64,000 nt of DNA, taken from positions 16,787,501 to 16,851,500 of the forward strand of contig JBAIAC010000027.1 of the NCBI GenBank assembly GCA_037349315.1, given 5' to 3'. The notes below the pieces were generated by a model. The model was not told where the DNA came from. It saw only the letters and a program-made list of their open reading frames with translations, and made no database searches. The stretch is from Chelydra serpentina. Its lineage: Eukaryota; Chordata; Testudines; Chelydridae. Position 1 is the first letter of the stretch, and each line of letters begins with the position of its first letter. Positions 10,171 through 19,559 of this stretch are shown piece after piece. The translations under genes and the position numbers were made by a program.

Positions 10171-12138
10171 CTAGAGAACGTCTACCAGGCGCCGGAGCGT
10201 GTCAGTTTGCTCCCTCATTAGTCCCAGCAGCGTTTGAGTCGCCTGCTGGTCTTCCTGCCGCCACCTGTCCTCGCGAGCTTCAGCCCTCTGCTCCCGTTCG
10301 CTGACTGCTCGCTCGGACCTTGAGACGTCCTCTCTCCGCTGTGCCGCCTCCTTTCGGGAACAGACCATCAATTCGGAGAACATGTCGTCCCGGGTTCTCT
10401 TTTTGCGCCGCCTGATCAGCGCAAGCCTCTGGGAGGGTGATCCACGGGTAGGACGGGAGACACTCGCAACTGTGGGATGAGAGAAAGGCAGTGAATTCCT
10501 CAGAAAGATACTTTTTCCTGAACAATGCCTATACTCTTTCCCTGTGAATAGGACCAAGCACAGTACCTATCACATGTCCACTTACTACAAGGTCAAATAT
10601 TATGTCTTTATCCTGAGTGTCTGGGGTCCCGGTGTACAGATCCCAGAAGCCTTGCAGAACACTGGAAATCTGCTCTCTGGAAACCATGGTAAGCTGTTGA
10701 GTTTGGACTGCTGAGAGATTACTTCACAGCAGTGCTCTACTCCCATGTTTCAATCACTGTTCCTGGCGGCAGCCAGTTCCTGCTGCTGCCCAAACCGGTC
10801 ATCTACAGCAGCTCACCAATCCTTTACCCCCCCTCCGCGTGGCAGCTCCCAGGAACTGAAAGTGCCCGCGAACCGCTCTGTTTGAACGGCTTGCCTACCC
10901 TTTCCCCCCCTCCACGTGGCCGCTCCCGGGAACTGAAAGTGCCCGCGAACTGCTCTGTCTGAACGGCTCGTGTACCCTTCCCCCCCTTCGCGTGGCCGGT
11001 CCCGGGAACTCTCCCTGCCTGCACACCGCCAAGTTCAAATGGTTAGGCTTCCAACTCCCTCCCCCCCCCCCGCGTGGATGGAAACCGCCGGGTGTCTTTC
11101 TTTAAAGGGAAAATGATTTCACTATACTAAAGAAACCACTCATTCAAACCAGGGCACCATGACTGATATCACTCTGATGAGGATTACGGAGACAGAGAAA
11201 GAGTGCATGCTGCGTCCATGCCAGCAAACCCCGGGGCCGTATGCTGCCATGCTATGCAAGACAATGATACCAGAGTACCTGCAGCTTGCATGGCGCGGGA
11301 AAGTATCCTACCATGGAGGAGACAATAAGGCCGCTCTCCCTGCGAACCTGATACAAAAGCTCTCACTGTACCTCCAGGAGAGCTTCGCGGAGATCTCCGA
11401 TGGGGATTTCTTCTCTATCCCCATACATATTGACAGACTTTTCAAGTAGTTGCACTGGAAAGCGACTCAAAGCTGAAGCGCCTAAGGCCAATTAAGCAAT
11501 ACAAACACAGTGCTTATACACCATGCCTATTGTATTCCAAATAAATGTTTAAAACACTGACCTGCTGATCCTTCGCCTGATTCCTGGTCAGGGATGCTGC
11601 CTTGGGAGGGTTCGTAGGGGAGCTCAGTCAGGGTGATGAATAGATCCTGGCTGTCGGGGAAATCAGCATTGAAAGCGCTGTCGACTGCCTCGTCCTCCTC
11701 CTCTCCTTCCTCATCTTCACCATCCACGAAAACCTCCGACGACGTGGCCGTAGATAAGACCCCGTCGTCGGAGTCCATGGACATTGGTGGGGTAGTGGTG
11801 GCAGCACCACCGAGCATAGCATGCAGTGCCTCGTAAAAACGGCAAGTGTGTGGCCGCGATCCGGAGCGTCCGTTGGACTCCTTGGTCTTCTGGTACGCCT
11901 GCCGCAGCTCCTTGATTTTCACGCGGCACTGCGTTGCATCCCGGCTGTATCCTCTCTCCGTCATTGCCTGGGATATTTTCTCATAAATTTTTGCATTCCG
12001 TCTTTTGGATCGGAGCTCGGATAGGACGGATTCATCTCCCCACACAGCGATCAGATCCAAAACTTCCCGATCACTCCATGCTGGAGCCCTCTTTCTATTC
12101 TGGGATTGCATGGTAACCTCTGGTGGAGAGCTCTGCAT
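10171..12138 (-). CDS. Harbinger Myb/SANT-like DNA-binding protein, copy A (two exons, truncated)
   Basis: Exon 1 runs 12138 to 11562 and exon 2 runs 10469 to 10171. The donor CAG|GTCAGT is in phase 1, and the acceptor CCCACAG|TTGCG restores the frame, giving 291 codons. Exon 1 carries a Myb/SANT-like (trihelix) domain: RAPAWSDREVLDLIAVWG opens it, and QCRVKIKELRQAYQKTKE is the third helix, followed by an acidic stretch. Exon 2 begins with a basic cluster, RRRKKRTRDD, and continues as an Arg/Glu/Gln-rich coiled coil. The TAG at 10173-10171 replaces a CAG present in copy B, cutting about 60 residues. In known Harbingers this protein partners the transposase in DNA binding and nuclear import. 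The start ATG at 12138 was chosen because the extension upstream has no ATG; a second ATG lies at 12111. Confidence 0.85.
10837..11030 (+). repeat. 77-bp minisatellite, two full units plus partial (copy A)
   Basis: Units starting gcgtgg/acgtgg at 10837, 10914 and 10990 are spaced 77 and 76 bases apart. Each contains a gcgtggccgctcc-like start, a cgcgaaccgctctg block and a C-run. The same unit is expanded in copy B. The array is CpG-rich and lies just upstream of the 96-codon ORF. Confidence 0.85.
11159..11449 (+). CDS. conserved 96-aa protein of Harbinger element, copy A, function unknown
   Basis: I do not recognise this protein. It begins MTDITLMRITETEKECML, contains PGPYAAMLCKTMIPEYLQLA and AWRGKVSYHGGDNKAALP, then an amphipathic helix-like stretch, and ends SIPIHIDRLFK. 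The ATG has a fair Kozak context (caccATGA). Copy B has the same start, length and stop, with about 80 of 96 residues identical. The codon comparison by eye shows about 11 synonymous and 19 nonsynonymous changes, giving a lower rate per nonsynonymous site. An AATAAA (11540-11545) follows in both copies. The gene lies wholly within the intron of the antisense Myb-like gene. The central part, helix then KAALP then helix, faintly recalls BEN-domain ends, but I would not claim this. Confidence 0.7.
   Translation: MTDITLMRITETEKECMLRPCQQTPGPYAAMLCKTMIPEYLQLAWRGKVSYHGGDNKAALPANLIQKLSLYLQESFAEISDGDFFSIPIHIDRLFK
11540..11545 (+). terminator. polyadenylation signal after 96-aa ORF, copy A
   Basis: AATAAA lies 91 bases after the stop codon and only about 17 bases before the antisense Myb exon 1 boundary. 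The corresponding signal is intact in copy B at 58977-58982, which supports a separate + strand transcript. Confidence 0.65.
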
Positions 12139-12353
12139 CGTTGCCAGTGCTGCTGAGCTCGCCACGATGTCCAAACAGGAAATGAGATTCAAACTGGCGA
12201 GACAGGAAAAGGAATTCAAATTTTCCCGGGGCTTTTCCTGAGTGGCAGGTCAGAGCATCCGAGTACGGATTGTTGTCCTGAGCGTCCACTGAGTGGTGCA
12301 CTGTGGGATAGCTCCCGGAGCTATTGGCATCGAATTCCGTCCACAGTACCTCG

Positions 12354-12377
12354 AATTCGACATGGCCATGTCGAATT
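12354..12377. repeat. 24-bp perfect palindrome near Harbinger A right end
   Basis: A perfect palindrome centred on CATGGCCATG with TCGAATT arms lies about 150 bases inside the right end. The matching place in copy B is degraded. It may be a binding site for the transposase or Myb partner, or simply a relic. Confidence 0.6.
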
Positions 12378-13020
12378 TGGCGCTACTCCCCTCGTCGGGG
12401 AGGAGTACAGAAATCGATTTAAAGAGCCATTTATGTCGAAATAAATTGCTTCCTAATGTGGACGGGTGCAGGGTTAAATCGAGTTAACGCTGCTAAATTC
12501 GACATAAAGTCCTAGTGTAGACCAGGCCTAATTGCCATACTAAATGCTGCTGGGTAAGTCACTACATAAAAAGGTGAAAGATCACTTGTTCGTTAATCAT
12601 ACACGATAAAGTGGATGGAATCTGTCTGGAGATGGACTTTGTTTTCAGTGTTTAATTTTCTAGCTCTGGTGCAACAGCCCAGAGCTTTCAGTAGACAATG
12701 CCACTAAATGTCTGCCATCTGGTGGGATAATTAGCTCCTTGAAGAATGTAGGTGTGTGTGTGTATGTGAATGCAGGGTGGATGAGATGTATCATTTGGGT
12801 GGTGCTATGAAAAACACCAGTGTATTAAGTGCTGGTTAGAAGGCAGCAGGGTTCTCTGTACCACTTGTATTTGATCAAAGGGCAACAATTAAAATGCTTC
12901 CTTACATATGTACATATTTCATACATACTTTAGAACACTTAAAGATCCTGGTAACATACAAGGTATTGCCAGACTATTTGGCCAAAGCACAGAAAAGGCA
13001 CTGAATTACTGTGTGGTTAA

Positions 13021-13392
13021 TAAGAAAGAAAAACTTGTAGCACCTTAGACTAACAAATTTATTTCAGCATAAGCTTTCGTGGGTTAATACCCACTTCATC
13101 GGATGCATGGAATGAAACACACTGCAGACAGACATTTATACAGTCAGAGAAACATGATACGGTCCAGGTGTATAAGAGGCTAATTACACCTGGACCGTAT
13201 CATGTTTCTCTGACTGTATAAATGTCTGTCTGCAGTGTGTTTCATTCCATGCATCCGATGAAGTGGGTATTAACCCACGAAAGCTTATGCTGAAATAAAT
13301 TTGTTAGTCTCTAAGGTGCTACAAGTTTTTCTTTCTTATTTTCGTTTTGCTGACACAGACTAACACGGCTACTACACTTAAACCTATCATTA
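13021..13392. mobile_element. Penelope-like element: LTR foldback with 152-bp perfect arms
   Basis: Flanking 11-bp duplications TGTGTGGTTAA (13010-13020 and 13393-13403) show one insertion event. Arms 13021-13172 and 13185-13338 are inverted copies around a 12-base spacer. They are identical except for a 2-base insertion in the right arm. The right arm continues into gactaacacggctac, the far end of the Penelope LTR family seen in forward or reverse elsewhere in the window. The family assignment comes from the copy at 23056, which has Penelope coding sequence between the same LTR arms. A hammerhead-like core lies in each arm. Confidence 0.85.
13255..13292 (+). ncRNA. candidate hammerhead ribozyme core in Penelope LTR (right arm)
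   Basis: The order of parts matches a type I hammerhead: CCGATGA (consensus CUGANGA with one change), stem II GTGGGT/ACCCAC closed by a short loop, GAAA, and then a tiny stem III AGC-TTAT-GCT. The next base, the cleavage position, is G, whereas active ribozymes need A, C or U, so this copy is probably inactive. Penelope LTRs are known to carry hammerhead motifs. The mirror image lies in the left arm on the - strand. Confidence 0.5.
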
Positions 13393-14847
13393 TGTGTGGT
13401 TAATGTTGTTTCTGATGGTGTTAGTGATGGGAACATTGTCACATTTGGAAATCAGGCTTTCCGAATGATCAGGCCATCCGAAGTAGGTCACTGTATGACA
13501 AGCATAAAGATTCATCATCCCAAGCCCTGATATTCAGTGTGGAGGAGGAAACCTCATGAACTAAGTCTTGCAATGGGTTTTGCGTAGCAAAATGCCCTTG
13601 AATGATGTTGCATGGGGACTAGAGGTTACTATTGTGGCCAGTGTCGTCTTTGTCCACAGTATGAATCTGTAAAATACTGCTCAGTATTTTACATTAACTC
13701 CGAGAACAACTCTTGTGTATTCTTTAAAGTAGATGTGACATTCTCTCCTTGGTATTTCTATTCTTGCAGCTAGAGATTTCAAAGCTAAAATATATATAAA
13801 TGGCTCTAACTAGTAGAAACTGAGGTGCTACTTCTTATAAGACCAAACAACTGGGGAGCCGCGATGCAAATGACTGAATTTTGTTCATTGGGTCAGTTTG
13901 TTTGCTTCCCCCCAAGCTCATGGATGAGTAATGATTTCTTTTGTTTCTTTCACTATTGTAGTCTAGTTTCTATTATTCAGAGGTACTTCTTGAATAGGAT
14001 TGTGTGTGCTGTAGCGTATCCTGTAAATGGAATGGCGTCAACCTCACAACAGAGCTCTTCACTTTTAAACCTCTGCTAAGAAATGGGAGCGAGTCCAAAA
14101 GTTTTGTGACTTGCTGACAAGAGAAGCTCTGTGGCAGGACTCTCCAGTGTCACCTTTCAAGAGGATTGCGCTAAATGCAGTGGCAAAAATTTTAAAATGG
14201 GGGGCTTAACGTTTGGTTTCTAGGTCCGTATTTAGGCGCTTAAATATGTGACCTGATTTTAGTGGGTTGTTTTATTTAAAAAAAAAAAGGCCCAGAGCCC
14301 CTCCTAGCTGGCACTGAGTTTAAGGGTAGTATTCAGGATAATTTTTCTGCATATGTAGGCAAAATATATTGCATAAAACAATACTGTCCCCTTCCAGGCA
14401 AAGTTCCACCACTGAACATGATCTCCATTGGCATCAACAGGAGCCATAAGCCCTGCATCAGAAGGCAGAACCTGAGTCTCAGTGCTACACATTAGCCCGT
14501 GGGGCTACTTGTGTGAGGAAAGAGGCTGCAGGAATAGGCCCTGTATCCTTAATGACCATCTATTAAGGCATACAAATGCAAACCATGTGTTGTAGAGTAC
14601 CAGGTGCCAGATCCTGATCTGAAGGAGGATATCTTACCAGAAACTAATTAAATTCCATTTTAGGATGTTTATATTCCGAGGATTGTGTGCATAGGTAACC
14701 GATTGGCCATTCCTATTTTCAGAGGTTAGAGATTGCTTCGCTTAGTCTTATTAGTGCTTTATTGCAGGAGGTGTATTTATAGGTTGGAGAGCAAGTTATT
14801 TCTATTTATAATATCAAATACTACACGGTACTGTTTAAATCTATATA

Positions 14848-14935
14848 GCCTGATTCTGATCTCAGTTGCACTTGTTAAGTCAGGAGTAACTCCACTGAAA
14901 TCAATAGCTACCCTGGTATAAAACTGGTGTTAGAG
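14848..14935 (+). repeat. dispersed inverted 'gattctgatctcag … taactccactgaa' repeat
   Basis: A segment of about 90 bases is related to others at 2836-2945, 25475-25545, 30392-30475 and 43478-43570. Shared blocks are gattctgatctcagtt, a ggagtaactccactgaa-like core and a ttacactggtgtaa-like end. I do not know its class; it may be an old SINE or LINE tail. Confidence 0.5.
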
Positions 14936-15794
14936 AGGATTGAGCTCCTTGTATTTAGTTTAAACAGTTCTAAGATCATGGCTTTAAAGAGCAGGAACAA
15001 ACAGCCAAGTTCAGAGGCAAGTGTTGATTGTGTTCTTCAGAAACAAAAGTATATTTTAAACAAATAGGTAAATGGTGTTTTGCCCTCCCGTTCTAGCCCT
15101 GCAGCTTTAACCAGTGTCTCTAGAAAATCTGACCTTGAAATGAAAAGGGAAAATTATATAAAGGAACAAACCCGCCCTGTGAATGTACTGGAAATATGAA
15201 GACAGGAGACTAGTCTGCAAGTGAGTATCCAACTGTGCAAAAATGTTTAGGCTCAGGTTTTTCTTTCTTTTTAAATGGAGAGCTATCGGGTTTGCAAAAA
15301 TGACATACTTGGTTGTAATTGTGCATGATTTCCATACTGCATGGATATCAAATGCCAAATTCCAGCCAGTCAGTCAACTTCAGCAAAGTTGAATTCCATG
15401 GATATTTTTGTGTTTTCTTCCCTCCCCCCTGCCCCAAAAGTGAATGCCGGAAACCACTGTCCCCTCATTGATTACAACTCTCCCATATTACTGCAAAGTA
15501 CTGGAATGCTTATAACAATAAGTCTTCAGGAAGAGGACTCTCAAAGAAACGAAAGCCACTGTCAGCTTTTGAGAACTTAAAGCCATGGAATAGCCCCCTT
15601 CATTTTCATGATGACGGACCTGGTTCAGGCAGACAATTGATAGGCTTTGATTCAGTCATAACATGCAACTGGCAAGATGAGGGGAATCAGACATGCTATA
15701 GATAAATAACAAGACCCTTCTGCCAGACATGCCCATCCTCCCCTCATGTCTTACATCTAATACCCCACACACAAAGCTGTCTTAAAAAGAATGT

Positions 15795-16031
15795 TATTAA
15801 GGTTGCAAAATCAAGCACTGAAAATTTAGGAAATTCCAGATTAAGGTTGGCTGTGCAACCTTAATTCTGCCCTTTTGTGTGTATGCATTATGATAGTCTT
15901 TTTAATTACATGATCACATACTATTTTTCCCCACACACAGAACCCCTGCCTCATTCACTGCACAGAAGGGACAGTGCTCAGACAACCTTAATTCTGGCAT
16001 TTCTTAACTTTTGCAACCTTAAGGTTCTTTA
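15795..16031. repeat. inverted-repeat element, unknown family
   Basis: The left arm (tattaaggttgcaaaa, then aattccagattaaggttg) recurs in reverse at the right (caaccttaattctggcatt, then ttttgcaaccttaa). The arms flank about 130 bases. It resembles a decayed MITE, and similar text at about 2571-3160 may be a distant copy. No target duplication was found. Confidence 0.5.
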
Positions 16032-16478
16032 ACATATTTGTGTGTATACTTTTCTAGGGCTTTTAAAAAAGCAAACTGAAAATAGAAATGCCAACAAGTG
16101 TCATCATATAGACACCTACATGGCTTATTAGCAGGGTCGAACCCTTCAGATGCACCACACAGACCTCTGCCACTTGAGTTAACAGAGCGCATGATAGCAG
16201 TAGTAGGTTGGCATCCTCTATGTGGACCAGCACTGAAAGGGGATGAGAGACTGCCAGTGGGTTTCACAGATATTTGCTGACATCAGAGGAATGGTGAGAC
16301 TTGGGAATCTTGGCTTCCATTCCAGGTTCTGGATGGGAGTGTGCTCTAGTGGGCAAAGTTCCAGTCCTGTCTCTTTTTCACCCCTTGCTCTTTATCCCAG
16401 TCCCATTCGTTTCACCTAGCCCATCCAGTCTCTGCTCCCAGGCTTCTCATCCCAGTGCCAGTATCCTTGCCCAGCCAA

Positions 16479-16958
16479 CAGGGGCGGCTCTTACTATTCT
16501 GCCGCCCCAAGCAGGGGTGGCGGTGCCCCGCCCCCGACGCAGGCAGACGTAGCGGGGCCCCGCTACGTCTGCCTGCGTCGGGGGCGGGGCCCCGCTACGT
16601 CTGCCTGCGTCGGGGGCGGGGCCCCGCTACGTCTGCCTGCGTCGGGGGCGGGGCCCCGCTACGTCTGCCTGCGTCGGGGGCGGGGCCCCGCTACGTCTGC
16701 CTGCGTCGGGGGCGGGGCCCCGCCCCCGACGCACACAGTCCCATTCCAGAGCGGCAAGGGGACAGTGGCGGACCTGCCGCCCCTTTGCCGCCGCGGCAGG
16801 CGACACTGGGGCGGCAGTCCGAGTCCCGCGGCGGCAATTCGGCGGCGGGAAGAGCGGACCTGCCGCCGAATTGCCGCCGCGGGACTCGGACTGCCGCCCC
16901 CTTCTCACCTGCCGCCCCAAGCACCAGCTTGGCAAGCTGGTGCCTGGAGCCGGCCCTG
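16479..16958. mobile_element. hAT-type MITE (480 bp) carrying an internal GC tandem array
   Basis: Ends CAGGGGCGGCTC and GAGCCGGCCCTG are inverted repeats (11 of 12). The flanks are a perfect 8-bp duplication CCAGCCAA (16471-16478 and 16959-16966). The interior is about 75% GC by impression, holds the 32-bp array at 16530-16731, and has repeated tgccgccgc tracts in both orientations. Long open frames across it on both strands are products of composition, not genes. Confidence 0.88.
16530..16731. repeat. 32-bp GC-rich tandem array, one inverted and five direct units
   Basis: The unit contains cgctacgtctgcctgcgtcg followed by ggggcggggcc. One unit in reverse orientation at the left is followed by about five nearly identical direct units. 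Junctions form CGGGGCCCCG palindromes, so strong hairpins are expected. Near-identity of units indicates recent expansion. Confidence 0.9.
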
Positions 16959-17432
16959 CCAGCCAATCCCAGTTTCTCCCATCCCCACAACCCAGCTCCA
17001 GTAGGTTCCAGTCCCAAGCTTCCCTCTGGTTTATCCTCACATCTCAGTCTCCCCCCCACCTTTGTTTTCCATCCTGGCTCCCAGTCTCCTCCCCTAGGTC
17101 TGGCTCTTGTATCTTGGGCAGTCAATTCAAGCAGTGTTGTCCTCCATGGTGCGTTGACCCAATAGACAGGGCGTTGAGAGCACAGGAGAGGCAAGCTCCC
17201 TGCTCTACATTCAGGTGCCCAGACCTGGATGCAGTATGGCCTGGGAAAGTCCTGCTCATCCCCCTGCAGCCCTGAGGTCGAACATGCTAAGTGCTGGTGG
17301 AATCCTCAGGAAACCGCTGCAAAGCTAAGCATGTCTCTGCTGAGCATGTGCAAACAGCAACTTTTCCCAAGGCTTATAACTTGACCGGATTTGGGCAGAC
17401 TTTCACAGGGAAGGCCCAAGCTATATCTGTGT

Positions 17433-17470
17433 CCCTTCCAACCCTGAGATTCTATGATTCTATGATTCTA
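17433..17470 (+). repeat. CR1-type 3' tail
   Basis: The segment gtcccttccaaccctgagattctatgattctatgattct is the usual 3' end of turtle CR1 LINEs and CR1-tailed SINEs. The upstream extent of the element could not be defined. Confidence 0.6.
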
Positions 17471-18004
17471 AAGCCACCCGCCTGCCAAAGTTCAAGTCCC
17501 AACCCCAAGGCATGGAGATGCTAGAGCTTCTCAACGAAAAGGTTGCCAGAATCTGTTAACATGGGCAATGCAAAGTGTTTGTCCTTGGCCTGGTTCCCGT
17601 AACTGTTCCCTGACCTGTTATGGCTGAAATTTTCCAAAAGGAGCTCAGCTTGAGGGAGAGAGACATCCAGCATGGAAAATTTCAGCCCAAATGGTTAGCT
17701 TGGCAGTGGTACAAGCAGGGAAGTGTAAGGCAACCATAATACTAGATGTGACCAGCTCTGCCTATAAATTGAGGCTTCCTGAGGATACGTCTGAGCTACT
17801 TATGTGCTACTCTTGCTTATTAGAACATCCAGAGCCTATTGAACCAAGGATAAGCTGTCTTCTGCCTTTACAGCAGAGCACTTCTATTTTGTCTATAGAA
17901 TGGACTTCTACTTACTTATTGAGAAATACCTGCAACTCCCTCTGCCTCTCTGGTTTGTTTTCAGAGCATTCATTCTGTGTTCCGTAGTGTCTGGCACATG
18001 GGGC

Positions 18005-18138
18005 TAGGGTGACCAGGTGTCCCAATTTTATAGGGACAGTCCCGATTTTGGAGTCTTTTTCTTATATAGGCTCCTATTACGCCCCCCCCACCCCCCACCC
18101 CTGTCCCAATTTTTCACATTTGCTGTCTGGTCACTCTG
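18005..18138. mobile_element. hAT-type MITE, TAGGGTGACC family (134 bp)
   Basis: It begins TAGGGTGACCAGGTGTCCC and ends CTGTCTGGTCACTCTG. It is flanked by a perfect 8-bp duplication CATGGGGC (17997-18004 and 18139-18146). The body has the tcttatataggctcctatta block and C-run seen in its relatives. Confidence 0.88.
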
Positions 18139-19414
18139 CATGGGGCTTGTGCTGTGGAGAAGCTTCTATAGCCAGGTCACATGGAACAGGAGCAGCTGCA
18201 GAATAAAGCTATTGTGGAGACTGTTGCCAGATCCTGGGCAACTTTTGCATTTAACTAGTTAATCTACAGAAGGGATCTGGAACACGATTGGTCAAAACCT
18301 GCATCAAATACTCAATTCACACCATTTTTTAACAAAATCATGAATTTCTCTCTACTGCTGTTTTTATACAGAAACGTCTGTCCTCCAAGCAGATGCATTC
18401 TGGTGGGATGAAATAAGTCTGTATAGCTGTAGATGCCAAAGTCCGAACTTTGGTGGTGGTGGTAATACCAACATTTGTGATTAAAGGAGATTAGATCCAT
18501 TATTCTAACATGGTTCTTATTTACCCAGGGGCTCGGTTCTAGCCTCACTGCTAAAGGTTGTGCTGTTTCTAGGCTCTTAATTACTACAATAGAGTTTTTT
18601 CCTCAACTGGGTAATTTCATTTATTGCAGGGGAGTAAGGTGCAACTTTGTGTCCTTTCTTATGAATGGTAATGAGTTCAACCCTGGGAGTAATAGGCAAG
18701 TCAGCTGCCCCCTTACGAACCCAGCAAATCACAGGTAAGAGCACTTGGCCTCAGGAGCAGCTGAAGAGTACAGCCAGTGTTTACTTTTCACTGCTAAAGC
18801 AGAAGATTCCTCTGGGAGTAATGGCAGTTCTGACAACACACCAGGTGGTGTCAGGCCTATGCCAAATGTTCTTCTCTGATTGACAAAGTAGAGAGAGTTG
18901 AAATCCCTCGCTCCTTTCCTCTCCAGATGGCTCTGTTCCTTTACCTGGGTAAATAACGCTGCTCCTCTTCCAAAGGTTTCCTACAGCTCTCGCGGTGCAT
19001 GGGCAGCAATTGGCTGCTCTGAAGATCTTCTGCCACTTTTCCTTCCTCCAGAGCTGATATCCATGATCATAACAGGCATATAACCTCTTTTCTTCTGGGT
19101 ATAAATAATAGCTATTCTCTCCCTTGATCAGTTTTGGCCTCCCTTGCCCACCTCAAATGCTAATGCCTAAAGATTTGTTTTTCCACCTTTGCCTTCTGTA
19201 AAACAGTTTCATGGTTCCAGTGCCCCCAAGGACGGAAGTTGTTGTTTTGCCTTTCTGGATTTCCAGTGCACCCATCACTGTAGTTTCTAGGCATAGAGTT
19301 GTGTGAGCCTGGTATGTCATTACAAACAGTACACTATGTTGCAAGTCTTTATGAAGATTAGGAAGTATAAACTAGCGAGTAGGCCACTGGGACTGGGGTG
19401 ATCTGGGTTCAGTG

Positions 19415-19559
19415 CTTTGGCTCAGCCATGTACTTCCTGTGTGACCTTGGGCAAATCCCTTAATTTACTCAGCGCCTCATCTGTAAAAACGGTGATCCTG
19501 TCTCCTTCCTCACAGGAGTGAAGATACAGTCCATTAATGAGTGTGAGGTGCTGGGATAT
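19415..19559 (+). repeat. MIR-like SINE, 5' part (interrupted by LTR)
   Basis: The segment has gtgtgaccttgggcaaatcc, a cctcatctgtaaaa block and a cctcacaggagtgaagat block in MIR order. Its continuation, ggtgataagggacaggtac, is found after the solo LTR at 20607, so the LTR split this older SINE. Confidence 0.75.

Larger units (their letters stand above)
7774..12528 (+). mobile_element. PIF/Harbinger DNA transposon, copy A (4,755 bp)
   Basis: The element is flanked by TAA on both sides (7771-7773 and 12529-12531), the 3-bp duplication typical of PIF/Harbinger. The ends are imperfect inverted repeats sharing GTCTACACTA. Inside are a DDE transposase on + (8152-9435), a Myb/SANT-like gene on - in two exons (12138-11562 and 10469-10171), and a conserved 96-codon + ORF (11159-11449) inside the Myb intron. 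A gtgcactgtggg motif recurs near both ends (about 7926 and 12296). Compared with copy B it is about 600 bp shorter, from a smaller minisatellite and loss of sequence between the transposase and Myb exon 2. It sits in COL26A1 intron 1 with the transposase in the sense direction. Confidence 0.93.

Noticed and set aside
10525..10687. Minus-strand ORF of about 54 codons in the Myb intron of copy A, opening at an ACCATGG context, with a GTAAGT inside
   Set aside because: In copy B the same region is frameshifted and the GTAAGT is changed, so there is no support for coding or an extra exon.
13022..13375. Palindrome as a possible tRNA or viral hairpin origin
   Set aside because: The arms match the Penelope LTR found at 23056 and 33321, and an 11-bp duplication shows retroelement insertion.
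16530..16731. CRISPR-like array of regularly spaced repeats
   Set aside because: Units are contiguous with no unique spacers, and the context is a eukaryotic intron; it is a plain tandem array.
16455..17194. Long open frames (236, 167 and 137 codons) on both strands
   Set aside because: They cross a GC-rich tandem array inside a hAT MITE, where stop codons are rare by composition.
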